Source: Variovorax sp. RA8
Lineage (GTDB): Bacteria; Pseudomonadota; Gammaproteobacteria; Burkholderiales; Burkholderiaceae_C
Length of the DNA stretch: 64,000 nt
Reading direction: 5' to 3'
Assembly (NCBI RefSeq): GCF_901827175.1
Contig: NZ_LR594662.1
Coordinates: 2,790,001 to 2,854,000, forward strand
Made by a program: the position numbers and the translations under genes. Below, piece by piece: positions 1 to 7,613 of this stretch (its first letter is position 1; each line of letters opens with the position of its first letter). The notes below the pieces were generated by a model. That model was not told where the DNA came from and did not search any database. It saw only the letters and a list, made by a program, of their open reading frames with translations.

Positions 1-1
1 C

Positions 2-637
2 TTCGAGATTCCCGCCGGCGCCATCGTCGGCATCATCGGCCCGAACGGTGCCGGCAAGTCCACGCTCTTCAAGTTGATCGCGGGCAAGGAGAAGCCGGAC
101 AGCGGCGAGGTGGTGGTCGGCCAGACGGTCAAGATGGCCTTCGTCGACCAGTCCCGCGATGCGCTCGGCAACGACAAGACGGTGTGGGAAGACATCTCGA
201 ACGGCCTCGACATCATCAACGTCGGCAAGTTCCAGATGGCGAGCCGCGCGTATGCCGGCCGTTTCAACTTCAACGGCGCCGACCAGCAGAAGAAGGTCGG
301 CACGCTCTCCGGCGGCGAGCGCGGCCGGCTGCACCTGGCCAAGACCCTGATCGCCGGCGGCAACGTGCTGATGCTGGACGAACCCTCGAATGACCTGGAC
401 GTCGAGACGCTGCGCGCGCTCGAGGACGCACTGCTCGAGTTCGCGGGCTCGGTCCTCGTGATCAGCCACGACCGCTGGTTCCTCGACCGCATTGCGACCC
501 ACATCCTTGCGGCCGAGGGCGACAGCCAATGGACCTTCTTCAACGGCAACTACCAGGAGTACGAGGCCGACAAGAAGAAGCGCCTGGGCGAAGAAGGCGC
601 CAAGCCGCATCGAATGCGCTTCAAGGCGCTGAAGTAG
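2..637 (+). CDS. ettA: Energy-dependent translational throttle protein EttA, C-terminal part
   Basis: This is the second half of an ABC-F ATPase, which enters the window already in frame, so the 5' part lies outside. ABC-F proteins have two nucleotide-binding domains and no membrane part; EttA binds the ribosomal E site and gates the first peptide bond according to the ATP/ADP ratio. Visible here are a Walker A motif (GPNGAGKST) close to the left edge, the signature [15 protein letters not shown], Walker B ending LDEPSNDLD, and the H-switch ([16 protein letters not shown]). The tail ends in a basic segment, as in EttA. The wording of the second domain matches EttA better than Uup or YheS, but the first domain and the arm cannot be seen. 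Confidence 0.9.
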   Translation, partial: FEIPAGAIVGIIGPNGAGKSTLFKLIAGKEKPDSGEVVVGQTVKMAFVDQSRDALGNDKTVWEDISNGLDIINVGKFQMASRAYAGRFNFNGADQQKKVGTLSGGERGRLHLAKTLIAGGNVLMLDEPSNDLDVETLRALEDALLEFAGSVLVISHDRWFLDRIATHILAAEGDSQWTFFNGNYQEYEADKKKRLGEEGAKPHRMRFKALK

Positions 638-719
638 AAGACGGCGTGCGCTGACACCACCGGCCTGCGATCCGGCGTCCACTTCCAATCGGGTGCGTAG
701 AGCACCGGAAGGAGCGGAC

Positions 720-2036
720 ATGGCAGCGGCAGCATGGCGGTGGACTGCGGGGGCTACGCTTTTTCTCGCGGCTTGCGGCGGGGGTGGGGGCGGCGGCAGC
801 GTCGCGATCAATGCCTTCGGCGTGTCCGGGTCGGGCACTCCCGCACCGGCGCCGGCTCCGCCGCCCGGGCCTGCACCGGCCCCCGCGCCGGCCCCTGCAC
901 CTGCGCCGGCGCCCGCGCCGGCGCCCGCGCCGATGAACGTCAAGGTGGTCGAACTGGCGAGCGGGTTCGCCAATCCCTGGGGCCTCGCCTTCCTGCCCGA
1001 CGGCAAGCTGCTGGTGACGCAGCGCGGCGGCCAGATTCGCCTGCGCAATCCCGACGGCACGCCGGTGAACGGCGGCGCTGACCAGGTCAGCGGCGTGCCC
1101 GCGGTCGAGGCGGTGGGGCAGGGCGGGCTGCTCGACGTCGCCGTGGACCCCGCCTTCGCCAGCAATCGCCGCATCTACTTCAGCTACGCGGAGCGCGACG
1201 GCGCCGACGCCAGCTTCAACGGCACGGCGGTCGCGCGCGCCGAGCTCGACGTGGCCAACCGCAGCCTGGCCAATGTGCTCGTGATCTTCAGGCAGCAGCC
1301 GAAGGCGCAGAGCAGCGCGCACTTCGGCTCGCGCCTTGTTTTCGATCGCAGCGGCCACTTGTTCGTGACCCTGGGCGAGCGCTCCAACACCGACCAGCGC
1401 GGCTTTGCCCAGGACCTCACGCGTGGCCACGGCAAGGTGATGCGCATCACCACCGACGGCGCGCCGGCGCCGGGCAATCCGAATTTCGGCGTGGCCGGCG
1501 CGCAGCCGCAGATCTGGAGCTACGGCCATCGCAACGTCCAGGGCGCGGCGCTGCACCCGGCCACCGGCGATCTGTGGGTGAGCGAGCATGGCGCGCAGGG
1601 CGGCGACGAGGTCAACCTCGCGCTGCCGGGCAGGAACTACGGCTGGCCGATCATCAGCTACGGCCAGGAGTACGGCACCCTCACGCAGGTCGGCGAGGGC
1701 ACCGCCAAGGCCGGCATGGAACAACCGCTCAGCTATTGGGAGAAGGCCGACGGCTCGGCCTGGACGGCGGGCACGCCCAAGTCCTCCATCGCACCCAGCG
1801 GCATGGTCTTCTACACCGGCGATGCGCTGCCCGACTGGAAGGGCAGCCTGTTCGTCGGCGCACTGGCAGGGACGGCACTGTGGCGGCTCACCCTCAGCGG
1901 CAACACGGTGACCGCGCGCGAACGCCTGCTGGCCGATCGCGGCGAGCGCATCCGCGACGTGCGGCAGGGGCCCGACGGCTGGCTCTACGTGCTGACGGAC
2001 AGCAGCAACGGCAAGCTGTTGCGGCTGGAGCGCTGA
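720..2036 (+). CDS. PQQ-dependent sugar dehydrogenase lipoprotein
   Basis: The 438-residue protein is probably a soluble-type aldose dehydrogenase that oxidises sugars with PQQ in the periplasm. The start at 720 follows a good ribosome site (AAGGAG at 709-714); an in-frame ATG at 693 lacks one. Residues 1-19 form a lipoprotein signal ending in LAAC, so Cys19 would be lipidated. A glycine run and then a Pro-Ala repeat (about residues 41-71) act as a tether, followed by the six-bladed propeller domain. Family motifs include GLLDVAVDPAF, the SRLVF/GERSN segment, YGHRNVQG and SEHGAQGGDEVN, typical of the YliI/Asd group. No PQQ synthesis genes are in the window, so cofactor supply is unknown. Confidence 0.85.
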   Translation: MAAAAWRWTAGATLFLAACGGGGGGGSVAINAFGVSGSGTPAPAPAPPPGPAPAPAPAPAPAPAPAPAPAPMNVKVVELASGFANPWGLAFLPDGKLLVTQRGGQIRLRNPDGTPVNGGADQVSGVPAVEAVGQGGLLDVAVDPAFASNRRIYFSYAERDGADASFNGTAVARAELDVANRSLANVLVIFRQQPKAQSSAHFGSRLVFDRSGHLFVTLGERSNTDQRGFAQDLTRGHGKVMRITTDGAPAPGNPNFGVAGAQPQIWSYGHRNVQGAALHPATGDLWVSEHGAQGGDEVNLALPGRNYGWPIISYGQEYGTLTQVGEGTAKAGMEQPLSYWEKADGSAWTAGTPKSSIAPSGMVFYTGDALPDWKGSLFVGALAGTALWRLTLSGNTVTARERLLADRGERIRDVRQGPDGWLYVLTDSSNGKLLRLER

Positions 2037-2099
2037 GCCCGCCAGCTCGCGATCTGGTCCGCCATCGCCGTCTGATCCTTCTGGCTCGCCGCCGCGCAC

Positions 2100-3443
2100 C
2101 TAACCGGCTGCGCGCGGCATTCGTGCCAGCACCCGCTTGCGCACCGCGTAGATGTTATTGCGCAGCGCGTAGAGCTCTTCCGCGTACGAGAGGGGCACCG
2201 CCACCTTGTTGACCACGCGGTCCAGGTTGTCCAGCTCCTCGATGAGCGCCTCGCGCTCGCCCTTGCCGGCTTCGAGCTTGTTCTCGACCTCGCGCAGCCG
2301 CGCATACCAGCGGAACACGCGCCGCCGAACCCGGAACTGATACAGCGGCGGCACCACGCGGCTGAGCGGCAGCATCAGCACCAGCAGGCCGCCCAGCACC
2401 AGCCACATGCGCTCCACCAGGTTGCTGGCCCAGAAGGGCAGGTAGCGCTGCCAGAAGGGCGGCGTGCCGTTGATGGCGCGGTCGCCCTCGGGGCTCACCG
2501 GCAACTCGCTGGTGCGGGTGTTCGGGAAGTCGCGCGCGCCGTTGAACCAGCCGGCGTCGCTGTGCAGGGTCTGCGCCGCTTGCGCGAAGAGCTGGCGCAG
2601 GGCGGGATGCGTTTGCTCGCGCGCCAGCAGCGAGGTGGTGGCCGCGACCAGCGGCTCGTCGTGCGGCGGCAGGTCGGTCGCCAGGTCGACCACGCCGCGC
2701 GGCAGGGTGACGGGCTGCAGGAAGGCGAAGCGGCGCGAATAGGCATCGCTCTGGCCGAAGTCCATGAGCCGGATGTCCGGCGCGCGCAGCAGCCGCTGCA
2801 CCAGCGGCGACTGTGGCGCCGAGGCCAGCACGATCACGTCGAGCAGCCCGGCCTGCAATGCCTCCGTGGCAGGCGTCTGTTCGAGATTGGACAGCTGCAG
2901 CGCTTGCGGGTCCAGGTGGTTGGCGCGGAACATCCGCTCCATCACCTCGGGCACGCCGCTGCCGGGCTTGTCGACGTTGACGCGCAGGTCTTTGAACTGG
3001 GCGAGCGATGTGAGCCGCCCGCTCTTGCGGTCGATCGCCCGTGCTGCGTCGGCGCGGTAGAAAAACCACAGCGGTTCGTAGAACAGGCTGCCCAGCGAAG
3101 TCAGCCCCGCCTGCTCGTCCGCCACCGGGTCGGCGCTGCCGCCGCGCACGAAGCCCACATCGGCTCCGCCGCTGCGCAGCAGCTGCAGGTTGTCCTGCGA
3201 GCCGTCAGTGGGTTTCAACTCGACCTCGATGCCGTTGGCCTTGAGTGCCGCTGCATAGCGCTTGCCGAACTCGGCATAGGCGCTGCCCGAGGGCCCGGTG
3301 GCCAGCGTCACGCGTTTGGGCGGTTGCGGGTCCAGCCACCAGTAGGCGGCGATCAGGAGGCCGATCACGAGGAACACCACCGGTCCGGCGGAGGCGATCA
3401 GGTCGCGGATGGACAGGAGGATGAGGCGGATGGTTCGGGGCAT
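2100..3443 (-). CDS. TAXI family TRAP-type solute-binding protein, membrane-anchored
   Basis: The 447-residue protein belongs to the TAXI (TRAP-associated extracytoplasmic immunogenic) binding proteins. An uncleaved N-terminal membrane helix (about residues 15-37) is followed by the periplasmic binding domain with the usual ATGPSGSAYAEFGKRYAAAL opening. A second membrane helix near residue 350 (WLVLGGLLVLMLPLSRVV) leads into a cytoplasmic basic, coiled-coil-like tail. This two-helix form is common in Burkholderiales and is usually found without TRAP membrane subunits; none is present here either. The substrate is unknown. It may work as a sensor or as a stand-alone binding protein rather than as part of a transporter. 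The gene is divergent from the LuxR gene. Confidence 0.8.
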   Translation of the reverse strand: MPRTIRLILLSIRDLIASAGPVVFLVIGLLIAAYWWLDPQPPKRVTLATGPSGSAYAEFGKRYAAALKANGIEVELKPTDGSQDNLQLLRSGGADVGFVRGGSADPVADEQAGLTSLGSLFYEPLWFFYRADAARAIDRKSGRLTSLAQFKDLRVNVDKPGSGVPEVMERMFRANHLDPQALQLSNLEQTPATEALQAGLLDVIVLASAPQSPLVQRLLRAPDIRLMDFGQSDAYSRRFAFLQPVTLPRGVVDLATDLPPHDEPLVAATTSLLAREQTHPALRQLFAQAAQTLHSDAGWFNGARDFPNTRTSELPVSPEGDRAINGTPPFWQRYLPFWASNLVERMWLVLGGLLVLMLPLSRVVPPLYQFRVRRRVFRWYARLREVENKLEAGKGEREALIEELDNLDRVVNKVAVPLSYAEELYALRNNIYAVRKRVLARMPRAAG

Positions 3444-3552
3444 GCAGCAGGCGGGTAGGGGCTTGGACGCGCTGAGGCGCGCGGGAGCGCATTTTGATTG
3501 GCTTTTCGCGCCGGCTCGGTTACAAAGCGCGTGCGAATTTCAGGGAGCACGA

Positions 3553-4383
3553 ATGAAAACACGAACGTCCGAGGACGTATTGACCGGCGCCGCACGGTTC
3601 GTCAGTGACGGCGACAGCCTGGAGTGGTGGGTCGAGGAACTGCTGAAGGCCATCTTGCCGAGCGCCGCGGTGTTGTGCGGGCAGTCGATTCCGCATTCCG
3701 GCGGCTACACGTCCATCCAGACCTGGAGCTTCGGTCTTCCGCCCGCCTATGAGGCCGCGATCGTCTGCGTGGGAAGCAATGTCAGAAGCCCGGTTCTGAC
3801 GAGGTTGATCCGATCCGGCGGTCCTGAGTTTTTCGACGTCGAGGAGGATCGGGGCGTTGACGCCGACCCTTTCTGGCGCGCGAGCTTCCGGCGTGCCGGT
3901 TGGTACAACGTGCTGGGGCTGTCGCATGTGGAGGGCCAGGGGGACGGGCGCGTGCTCACCGCGGCTGCGTTCTACAACGTGGGACAGGAGATGGTTGCGG
4001 ATCGCCATGCGCTGCAGCAGCAGGTGATGCCGGCGTTGCATGCCGCACTCAGCCGCCTCTATCGCTGTGAGCAGGCCCGCGCCATCGCGAACCCTGCTGC
4101 CGTGCCTCAGCTGACATTCACGCCGACAGAGCGCGCCGTGCTCGACCTGCTGCTGCGAGGCATGACCAACAAGGAAATCGGTCGGCACCTCGGCAAGAGC
4201 GGGGAGACCATCAAGCGGCAGCTCGCCATGCTGATGAATCGGGTCGGCGTGAGGAACCGCGTGGAGTTGGCGCACCGGGTCCTGTCGGGCGAGCCGCCGG
4301 GTCCGGCGCAATCATCGGCGCGCTCGCGCATGAACGGCTTTGACCCGATCGGGTCATTTCGAATAACCCGATCGGGGGATTGA
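3553..4383 (+). CDS. LuxR-family transcriptional regulator
   Basis: A 276-residue regulator with a C-terminal LuxR-type helix-turn-helix at about residues 188-250. Motifs there are LTFTPTERAVLDLLLRGMTN and KEIGRHLGKSGETIKRQLA. The first 180 residues show no receiver aspartate and no recognisable autoinducer-binding signature, so the input signal is unknown. The start at 3553 has AGGGAG eight bases upstream; reading further upstream would run into the promoter of the divergent TAXI gene. The last codons contain two copies of a CCCGATCGGG palindrome (see 4341-4376), so the 3' end of the gene may carry an operator or hairpin. Confidence 0.8.
   Translation: MKTRTSEDVLTGAARFVSDGDSLEWWVEELLKAILPSAAVLCGQSIPHSGGYTSIQTWSFGLPPAYEAAIVCVGSNVRSPVLTRLIRSGGPEFFDVEEDRGVDADPFWRASFRRAGWYNVLGLSHVEGQGDGRVLTAAAFYNVGQEMVADRHALQQQVMPALHAALSRLYRCEQARAIANPAAVPQLTFTPTERAVLDLLLRGMTNKEIGRHLGKSGETIKRQLAMLMNRVGVRNRVELAHRVLSGEPPGPAQSSARSRMNGFDPIGSFRITRSGD
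4341..4376. promoter_or_regulatory. Paired CCCGATCGGG palindromes at the luxR 3' end
   Basis: A perfect 16-bp palindrome, TGACCCGATCGGGTCA, lies at 4341-4356. A second CCCGATCGGG palindrome lies at 4367-4376, with centres 23 bp apart (about two helical turns), and TTCGAA sits between them. Because the cores are identical, the two copies can also pair with each other as an 11-bp stem with an 11-base loop (CCCGATCGGGT with ACCCGATCGGG). No T-run follows, so a classical intrinsic terminator is not supported. A dimer-pair operator for the regulator itself or for the small genes downstream is one reading. Confidence 0.5.
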
Positions 4384-4462
4384 GGCGGCGGCGCGCTTCC
4401 CGCCAAATGCCGGGGTCTTGAGCGGTGGGTCGCCAAGAAGCATCAGTCACGGGGAGATCGAT

Positions 4463-4633
4463 ATGCGAATCAAGAGGTGCGCCCTTGCGCGCGCCGTGGT
4501 CCTTGCATGCTGCCGGGGTTGCCCTGCCTGGACCGCTCGGTGCCTTACGAATTCAGTGGACAGAGCGTCTTCGAGCGACGCCCTGCCGCCGCGGCATGTG
4601 TCGCAGTGGATTCCATCTGACACCGGCGCTTGA
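4463..4633 (+). CDS. Small hypothetical protein, possibly decayed
   Basis: A 56-codon frame starts with MRIKRCALARAVVLACC after a GGGGAG ribosome site at about 4451. The basic start followed by a hydrophobic run looks like a signal peptide, but the rest (SSSDALPPRHVSQWIPSDTGA) resembles no family I know. The +1 frame continues the signal-like stretch equally well (AGVALPGPLGALR), so a one-base indel in a former secreted protein gene is possible. It ends six bases before the next small gene. Confidence 0.3.
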   Translation: MRIKRCALARAVVLACCRGCPAWTARCLTNSVDRASSSDALPPRHVSQWIPSDTGA

Positions 4634-4639
4634 GAGCCG

Positions 4640-4864
4640 ATGCCCAGTCTTGCCATGAAAGTGGCCTTGCTGTTCAAGGCGATTGCAATGCTGTTGCTAT
4701 TGGGTCTTTCGATGGCTGCAGCAAGTCAGTGGATGGTCGGTTTCATCTTGCCGTGGGAATTTCTCGTGTATTACGGCATTGGCGTGATCGTCGTTGCGAT
4801 GATCGTTGCGCTGGGCGCATTCCTCAATTTATTGATGGCAAAGCTGGTGAACAAGGCGGATTGA
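4640..4864 (+). CDS. Small two-helix membrane protein
   Basis: The 74-residue protein has two clear hydrophobic helices, about residues 7-30 (KVALLFKAIAMLLLLGLSMA) and 41-66 (VYYGIGVIVVAMIVALGAF), and ends in a short basic tail (KLVNKAD). An alternative ATG at 4655 would give MKVALLF. I do not recognise a family. It follows the small reading frame at 4463 and is convergent with the secreted protein gene at 4983. The hydrophobic pattern and coherent composition support a real gene, but no function can be assigned. Confidence 0.5.
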   Translation: MPSLAMKVALLFKAIAMLLLLGLSMAAASQWMVGFILPWEFLVYYGIGVIVVAMIVALGAFLNLLMAKLVNKAD

Positions 4865-4938
4865 GCGACTGGTACAGCCATCGGCGATGCAGGGCTCATC
4901 TGCTCCACTGAATCGCCAAAGTGGACGGTCGTCGTTCG

Positions 4939-4956
4939 CGGGGGCAGACGCCCCCG
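4939..4956. terminator. Hairpin between convergent small genes
   Basis: A 7-bp G/C stem (CGGGGGC, loop AGAC, GCCCCCG) lies between two tail-to-tail genes. It lacks a T-run on either side, so it may be a weak or Rho-assisted stop signal for both strands. Confidence 0.35.
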
Positions 4957-4982
4957 GATCTGGCTTCCAGCAGCCCCGGCGC

Positions 4983-5174
4983 CTAACGCCAGACGTAATG
5001 CCCCGGAACGCGCCGCCCATGCTCCCGATGTGCAGGCACCCAGACCTTGTGCTTGCGGTGATGAGGCGTCACATGCTTGCGTTCCATGCGCGAATGCGGC
5101 GACGGATGCATGGGTTGCGCCATGGCAGCTGCGCACACGGCGCAGGCCGCGAGGGCGAGAAGGATTTTCTTCAT
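4983..5174 (-). CDS. Small secreted His/Arg-rich protein
   Basis: The 63-residue protein begins MKKILLALAACAVCAAAMAQ, a standard signal peptide with cleavage expected after AMA. The mature part is rich in His, Arg and Lys and ends in WVPAHREHGRRVPGHYVWR, the VPGHYVW-type motif of small exported YXWVPGHW-repeat proteins. The start at 5174 is set by an AAGGAG ribosome site just upstream; the longer frame to 5249 has none. The role is unknown; the histidines could bind metal, which is only a suggestion. Confidence 0.6.
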   Translation of the reverse strand: MKKILLALAACAVCAAAMAQPMHPSPHSRMERKHVTPHHRKHKVWVPAHREHGRRVPGHYVWR

Positions 5175-5297
5175 GTTGGATCTCCTTGGATGAAGTGGTG
5201 AGTGCCCGAATCGGCACCCCGCGAGGCTAAGGCTTTTTGGCGCAGCCATGCAGGTCCGATAGTGGTTGCGGACTTGGCTTGCAGGCTTACCGATCGG

Positions 5298-6332
5298 TCA
5301 GCCCAGCTCCGAGGCGCCCGGGAAGACCCTTTCTCCGATCCGCACTGTGCGTGCCGCCCGCACCGCCCGCAGCGTCGCCCGTGCCACGACCTCGGCAGCC
5401 ATCGTGCCCAGCACCGTCATCCCCGGTGCATCGCCCTCGAGCGGAACGCGCCCGGTGGCGAGCGCGAACAGGGTGTCTCCATCGCTCATGGTGTGCACCG
5501 GGTTGATCGCGCGCGCCAGGCCGTCGTGGGCCACGGCCGCGAGCCGGTTGGCCTGGACCTTGGTGAGCCGGGCGTCGGTCGCGATCACGCCCAGCGTGGT
5601 GTTGGTGCCTGCCAGCAGCGGCTGCGGCAGCTCGCCGCGCAGCAGGGCGCGGCGCGTGTCGAGCAAGGCCCCTCCGTCCTCGGTGCGCGCGCCGGCCACG
5701 ACCTGCGCGGTATCCGGGTCGAGCACATCGCCGAGCGCGTTGCAGGCAATCAGCGCGCCGACAGTCACGCCGTTGACGGTGACCGAGGCACTGCCGATCC
5801 CGCCCTTCATCGCGCGGTGCAGACCGAAGAGCTTGCCCACCAGCGCGCCGCTGCCGGCGCCGACATTGCCTTCGGCGGGGACCGCCGTCGACGCGGACTC
5901 GCAGGCCGCGTAGCCAGCAGCGGCATCGGGACGGATGCGCGCATCGCCGACAGGCAGGTCGAACAGCACGGCGGCGGGCACGATCGGCAGGGTGCCGAAG
6001 CGCACGTCGAGGCCGATGCCGCGCTCCTCCAGCCAGCGCATCGCGCCCTCGGCCGCGGCCAGGCCCCAGGCGCTGCCGCCGGCGAGCATCACGGCATGCA
6101 CCTGCTGGACCAAATTGCCGGGTGCGAGCAGATCGGTCTCACGCGTGCCGGGCGCGGCGCCGCGCACGTCCACGCCGGCCACTGCGCCTTCGCGCGCCAG
6201 GATCACGGTGCAACCGGTGGGGCGACGCGGATCGCTGAAATGGCCGACCTCGATGCCGGCGACGTCGGTGATGGCGCCCGCGTTCGGCGCCGTGGAAGAG
6301 GAACAGGGGGAGGGAGAAGGCTGCTGGGACAT
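5298..6332 (-). CDS. P1 family peptidase (DmpA/NylC-like, self-processing)
   Basis: The 344-residue enzyme belongs to the P1 N-terminal nucleophile hydrolases (beta-peptidyl aminopeptidases and nylon oligomer hydrolases). Its opening (ITDVAGIEVGHFSD) and the LAGGSAWGLAAAEG segment are typical. The motif AGTN-TTLGVIATDA at residues 241-254 matches the NylC autocleavage site, so I expect cleavage between Asn244 and Thr245, with Thr245 as nucleophile. The GxGSGA loop near residue 160 is also present. Substrate class (beta-peptides, D-peptides or oligoamides) cannot be told from the sequence. No signal peptide, so cytoplasmic. Single gene, transcribed away from the CDF gene cluster. Confidence 0.85.
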   Translation of the reverse strand: MSQQPSPSPCSSSTAPNAGAITDVAGIEVGHFSDPRRPTGCTVILAREGAVAGVDVRGAAPGTRETDLLAPGNLVQQVHAVMLAGGSAWGLAAAEGAMRWLEERGIGLDVRFGTLPIVPAAVLFDLPVGDARIRPDAAAGYAACESASTAVPAEGNVGAGSGALVGKLFGLHRAMKGGIGSASVTVNGVTVGALIACNALGDVLDPDTAQVVAGARTEDGGALLDTRRALLRGELPQPLLAGTNTTLGVIATDARLTKVQANRLAAVAHDGLARAINPVHTMSDGDTLFALATGRVPLEGDAPGMTVLGTMAAEVVARATLRAVRAARTVRIGERVFPGASELG

Positions 6333-6363
6333 CGCCGACGATTATGGAACCGCCGGCCGAAGC

Positions 6364-6416
6364 GGCCTTCGGCCACGGTGCGGTGCGACTTCGGAGCGGC
6401 CGCGCGGCTGGCTCAG
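6364..6416 (+). repeat. Intergenic repeat copy C (stop-codon-anchored element)
   Basis: One of three related intergenic elements in the window, with others near 41288-41347 and 45516-45551. The left half (CCTTCGGCCACGGTGCGGT) and right half (CTTCGGAGCGGCCGCGCGG) align with the copy at 41 kb, which lies in the opposite orientation. The element reaches into the stop codon of the CDF gene (TCA at 6413-6415), just as the 41-kb copy begins at the stop codon of its neighbour. Confidence 0.5.
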
Positions 6417-7063
6417 GCCCGCTTCGCTTGCGCGGCGTCCGCGCGGCCCAGCTCGCCGCGCGCCTGCCGCAGCACCGACCAGCCGCCGCTGAGGGCCAGC
6501 GCCGCCATCACCGCCGCGACCGCCAGGTCGGGCCAGGCCGAGCCGGTGCCGAAGACGCCGAGCGCCGCGAGCATCACCGCCACGTTGCCGATGGCATCGT
6601 TGCGCGAGCACAGCCATACGCTGCGCATGTTGGCATCGCCCTCGCGGAAGGCGTAGAGCAGCAGTGCGACGGCCACGTTCACGCCCAGGGCCAGCGCGCC
6701 CACCAGCCCCATGGTCAGCGCCTCGGGCGGCAGGCCCTGCGTTGCCGACCAGAAGGTCTTGCCGGCCACGAAGAGGCCGAAGCCCAGCATGCTGAGCCCC
6801 TTGAGCACGGCGGCGCGGGCGCGCCAGGCGAGGCCCATCGACAGTACCGCCAGCGTGACGCCGTAGTTGGCGGCGTCGCCGAAGAAGTCGATCGCATCGG
6901 CCAGGAGGGACACCGAACCCGAACGGAAGCCGGCGCCGATCTCGACCGCGAACATGAGGGCATTGAGCGCCAGCGCCACCCAGAGCACACGCCGATAGCG
7001 CGGCGTGTCGGCGGCCGAAAGGTGTTCATGGTCGTGATCGTGTTCGCAGCAGTTCGCAGACAT
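6413..7063 (-). CDS. Cation diffusion facilitator, short form
   Basis: A 216-residue divalent metal transporter of the CDF (CzcD/ZitB) group, expected to export Zn, Cd or Co by proton antiport in the inner membrane. The N-terminus is Cys/His rich (CCEHDHDHEH). The metal-site helix reads SLLADAIDFFGDAANY, with the Asp pattern of transmembrane helix 2; a second acidic pair lies in SRNDAIGN, helix 5. The protein stops after the last membrane helix, so the usual cytoplasmic C-terminal metal-binding domain (about 80 residues) is missing. It is divergent from a CadR-like regulator, and the MerR-type promoter at 7085-7115 reads into it. Confidence 0.85.
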   Translation of the reverse strand: MSANCCEHDHDHEHLSAADTPRYRRVLWVALALNALMFAVEIGAGFRSGSVSLLADAIDFFGDAANYGVTLAVLSMGLAWRARAAVLKGLSMLGFGLFVAGKTFWSATQGLPPEALTMGLVGALALGVNVAVALLLYAFREGDANMRSVWLCSRNDAIGNVAVMLAALGVFGTGSAWPDLAVAAVMAALALSGGWSVLRQARGELGRADAAQAKRA

Positions 7064-7084
7064 GGTTTCTCCAGGGATGGCACG

Positions 7085-7115
7085 ATTGGAAAGGTTGAAG
7101 TCACTGGAAGGTCAA
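7085..7115 (-). promoter_or_regulatory. MerR-type metal promoter for the CDF gene
   Basis: Read on the minus strand, a -35 TTGACC (7110-7115) and a -10 TCCAAT (7085-7090) are separated by exactly 19 bp (7091-7109). This is the stretched spacing that MerR-family activators untwist. The spacer carries an imperfect dyad around TTCCAGTGACTTCAA. Transcription would begin near 7078, leaving a short leader with GGAG before the CDF start at 7063. The site touches the ribosome site of the regulator, so bound regulator could also repress its own gene. Confidence 0.75.
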
Positions 7116-7118
7116 GCC

Positions 7119-7592
7119 ATGCCTGTCGCAATCCCGCCCGCCCAACAGGGTTACCGCATCGGCGATGCCGCCGCGAGGAGCGGCCTGAGCGCCACCAACA
7201 TCCGCTACTACGAGAAGGAAGGCCTGGTCGAGCCGCAGGCGCGCGGCGACAACAGCTACCGGCTGTACACCGATGCCGACGTGCACCGGCTGCGCTTCAT
7301 CCGCCTGTGCCGCGCGATGGACATGTCGCTGGACGAGGTGCGCGCGCTGCTCGGGCTGGACCTGCGCAGCAAGGCGGACTGCGCCGCGGCGAGCGTGGCG
7401 CTCGATGCGCACCTGGGCCATGTGCGGGAGCGCCTGCGCGAGCTTCGGTCGCTCGAGAAGGACTTGATCGCCCTGCGCGACTGCTGCGACGGCAGCGATG
7501 CGCAATGCCACATCATCGAGGCGCTGCACGCGCGTGCCGATGCGCAGCCCGCAGGCGAGGCACCGGGGACGCGGGCCACCCGCCACGTTTGA
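7119..7592 (+). CDS. cadR: MerR-family Cd(II)/Pb(II)-responsive regulator (CadR/PbrR type)
   Basis: The 157-residue regulator has the winged helix-turn-helix of MerR at residues 11-80 (YRIGDAAARSGLSATNIRYY) and a dimerisation coiled coil after it. Cys88, Cys123 and Cys130 reproduce the 35- and 7-residue spacing of the three metal-binding cysteines of CadR/PbrR, and the tail motif CHIIEAL is characteristic. This supports sensing of Cd, Pb or Zn. The start at 7119 follows GGAAGG; the longer start at 7062 would overlap the divergent CDF start. The pair forms a regulator-exporter unit. Confidence 0.85.
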   Translation: MPVAIPPAQQGYRIGDAAARSGLSATNIRYYEKEGLVEPQARGDNSYRLYTDADVHRLRFIRLCRAMDMSLDEVRALLGLDLRSKADCAAASVALDAHLGHVRERLRELRSLEKDLIALRDCCDGSDAQCHIIEALHARADAQPAGEAPGTRATRHV

Positions 7593-7613
7593 GCGCCGCC
7601 GCGGCAAGGGCGC

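Noticed and set aside
850..935. Possible tandem repeat or CRISPR-like array near the Pro-Ala codons
   Set aside because: It is low-complexity coding sequence (GCG CCG type codons) in a lipoprotein linker, with no spacers.
621..2099. Long open frame antisense to the PQQ dehydrogenase gene
   Set aside because: Composition is Arg/Ala/Gly shadow coding caused by high GC; the + strand frame has signal peptide, lipobox and family motifs.
5202..6656. Long open frame antisense to the P1 peptidase gene
   Set aside because: No family resemblance, and it spans two unrelated genes and a repeat element.
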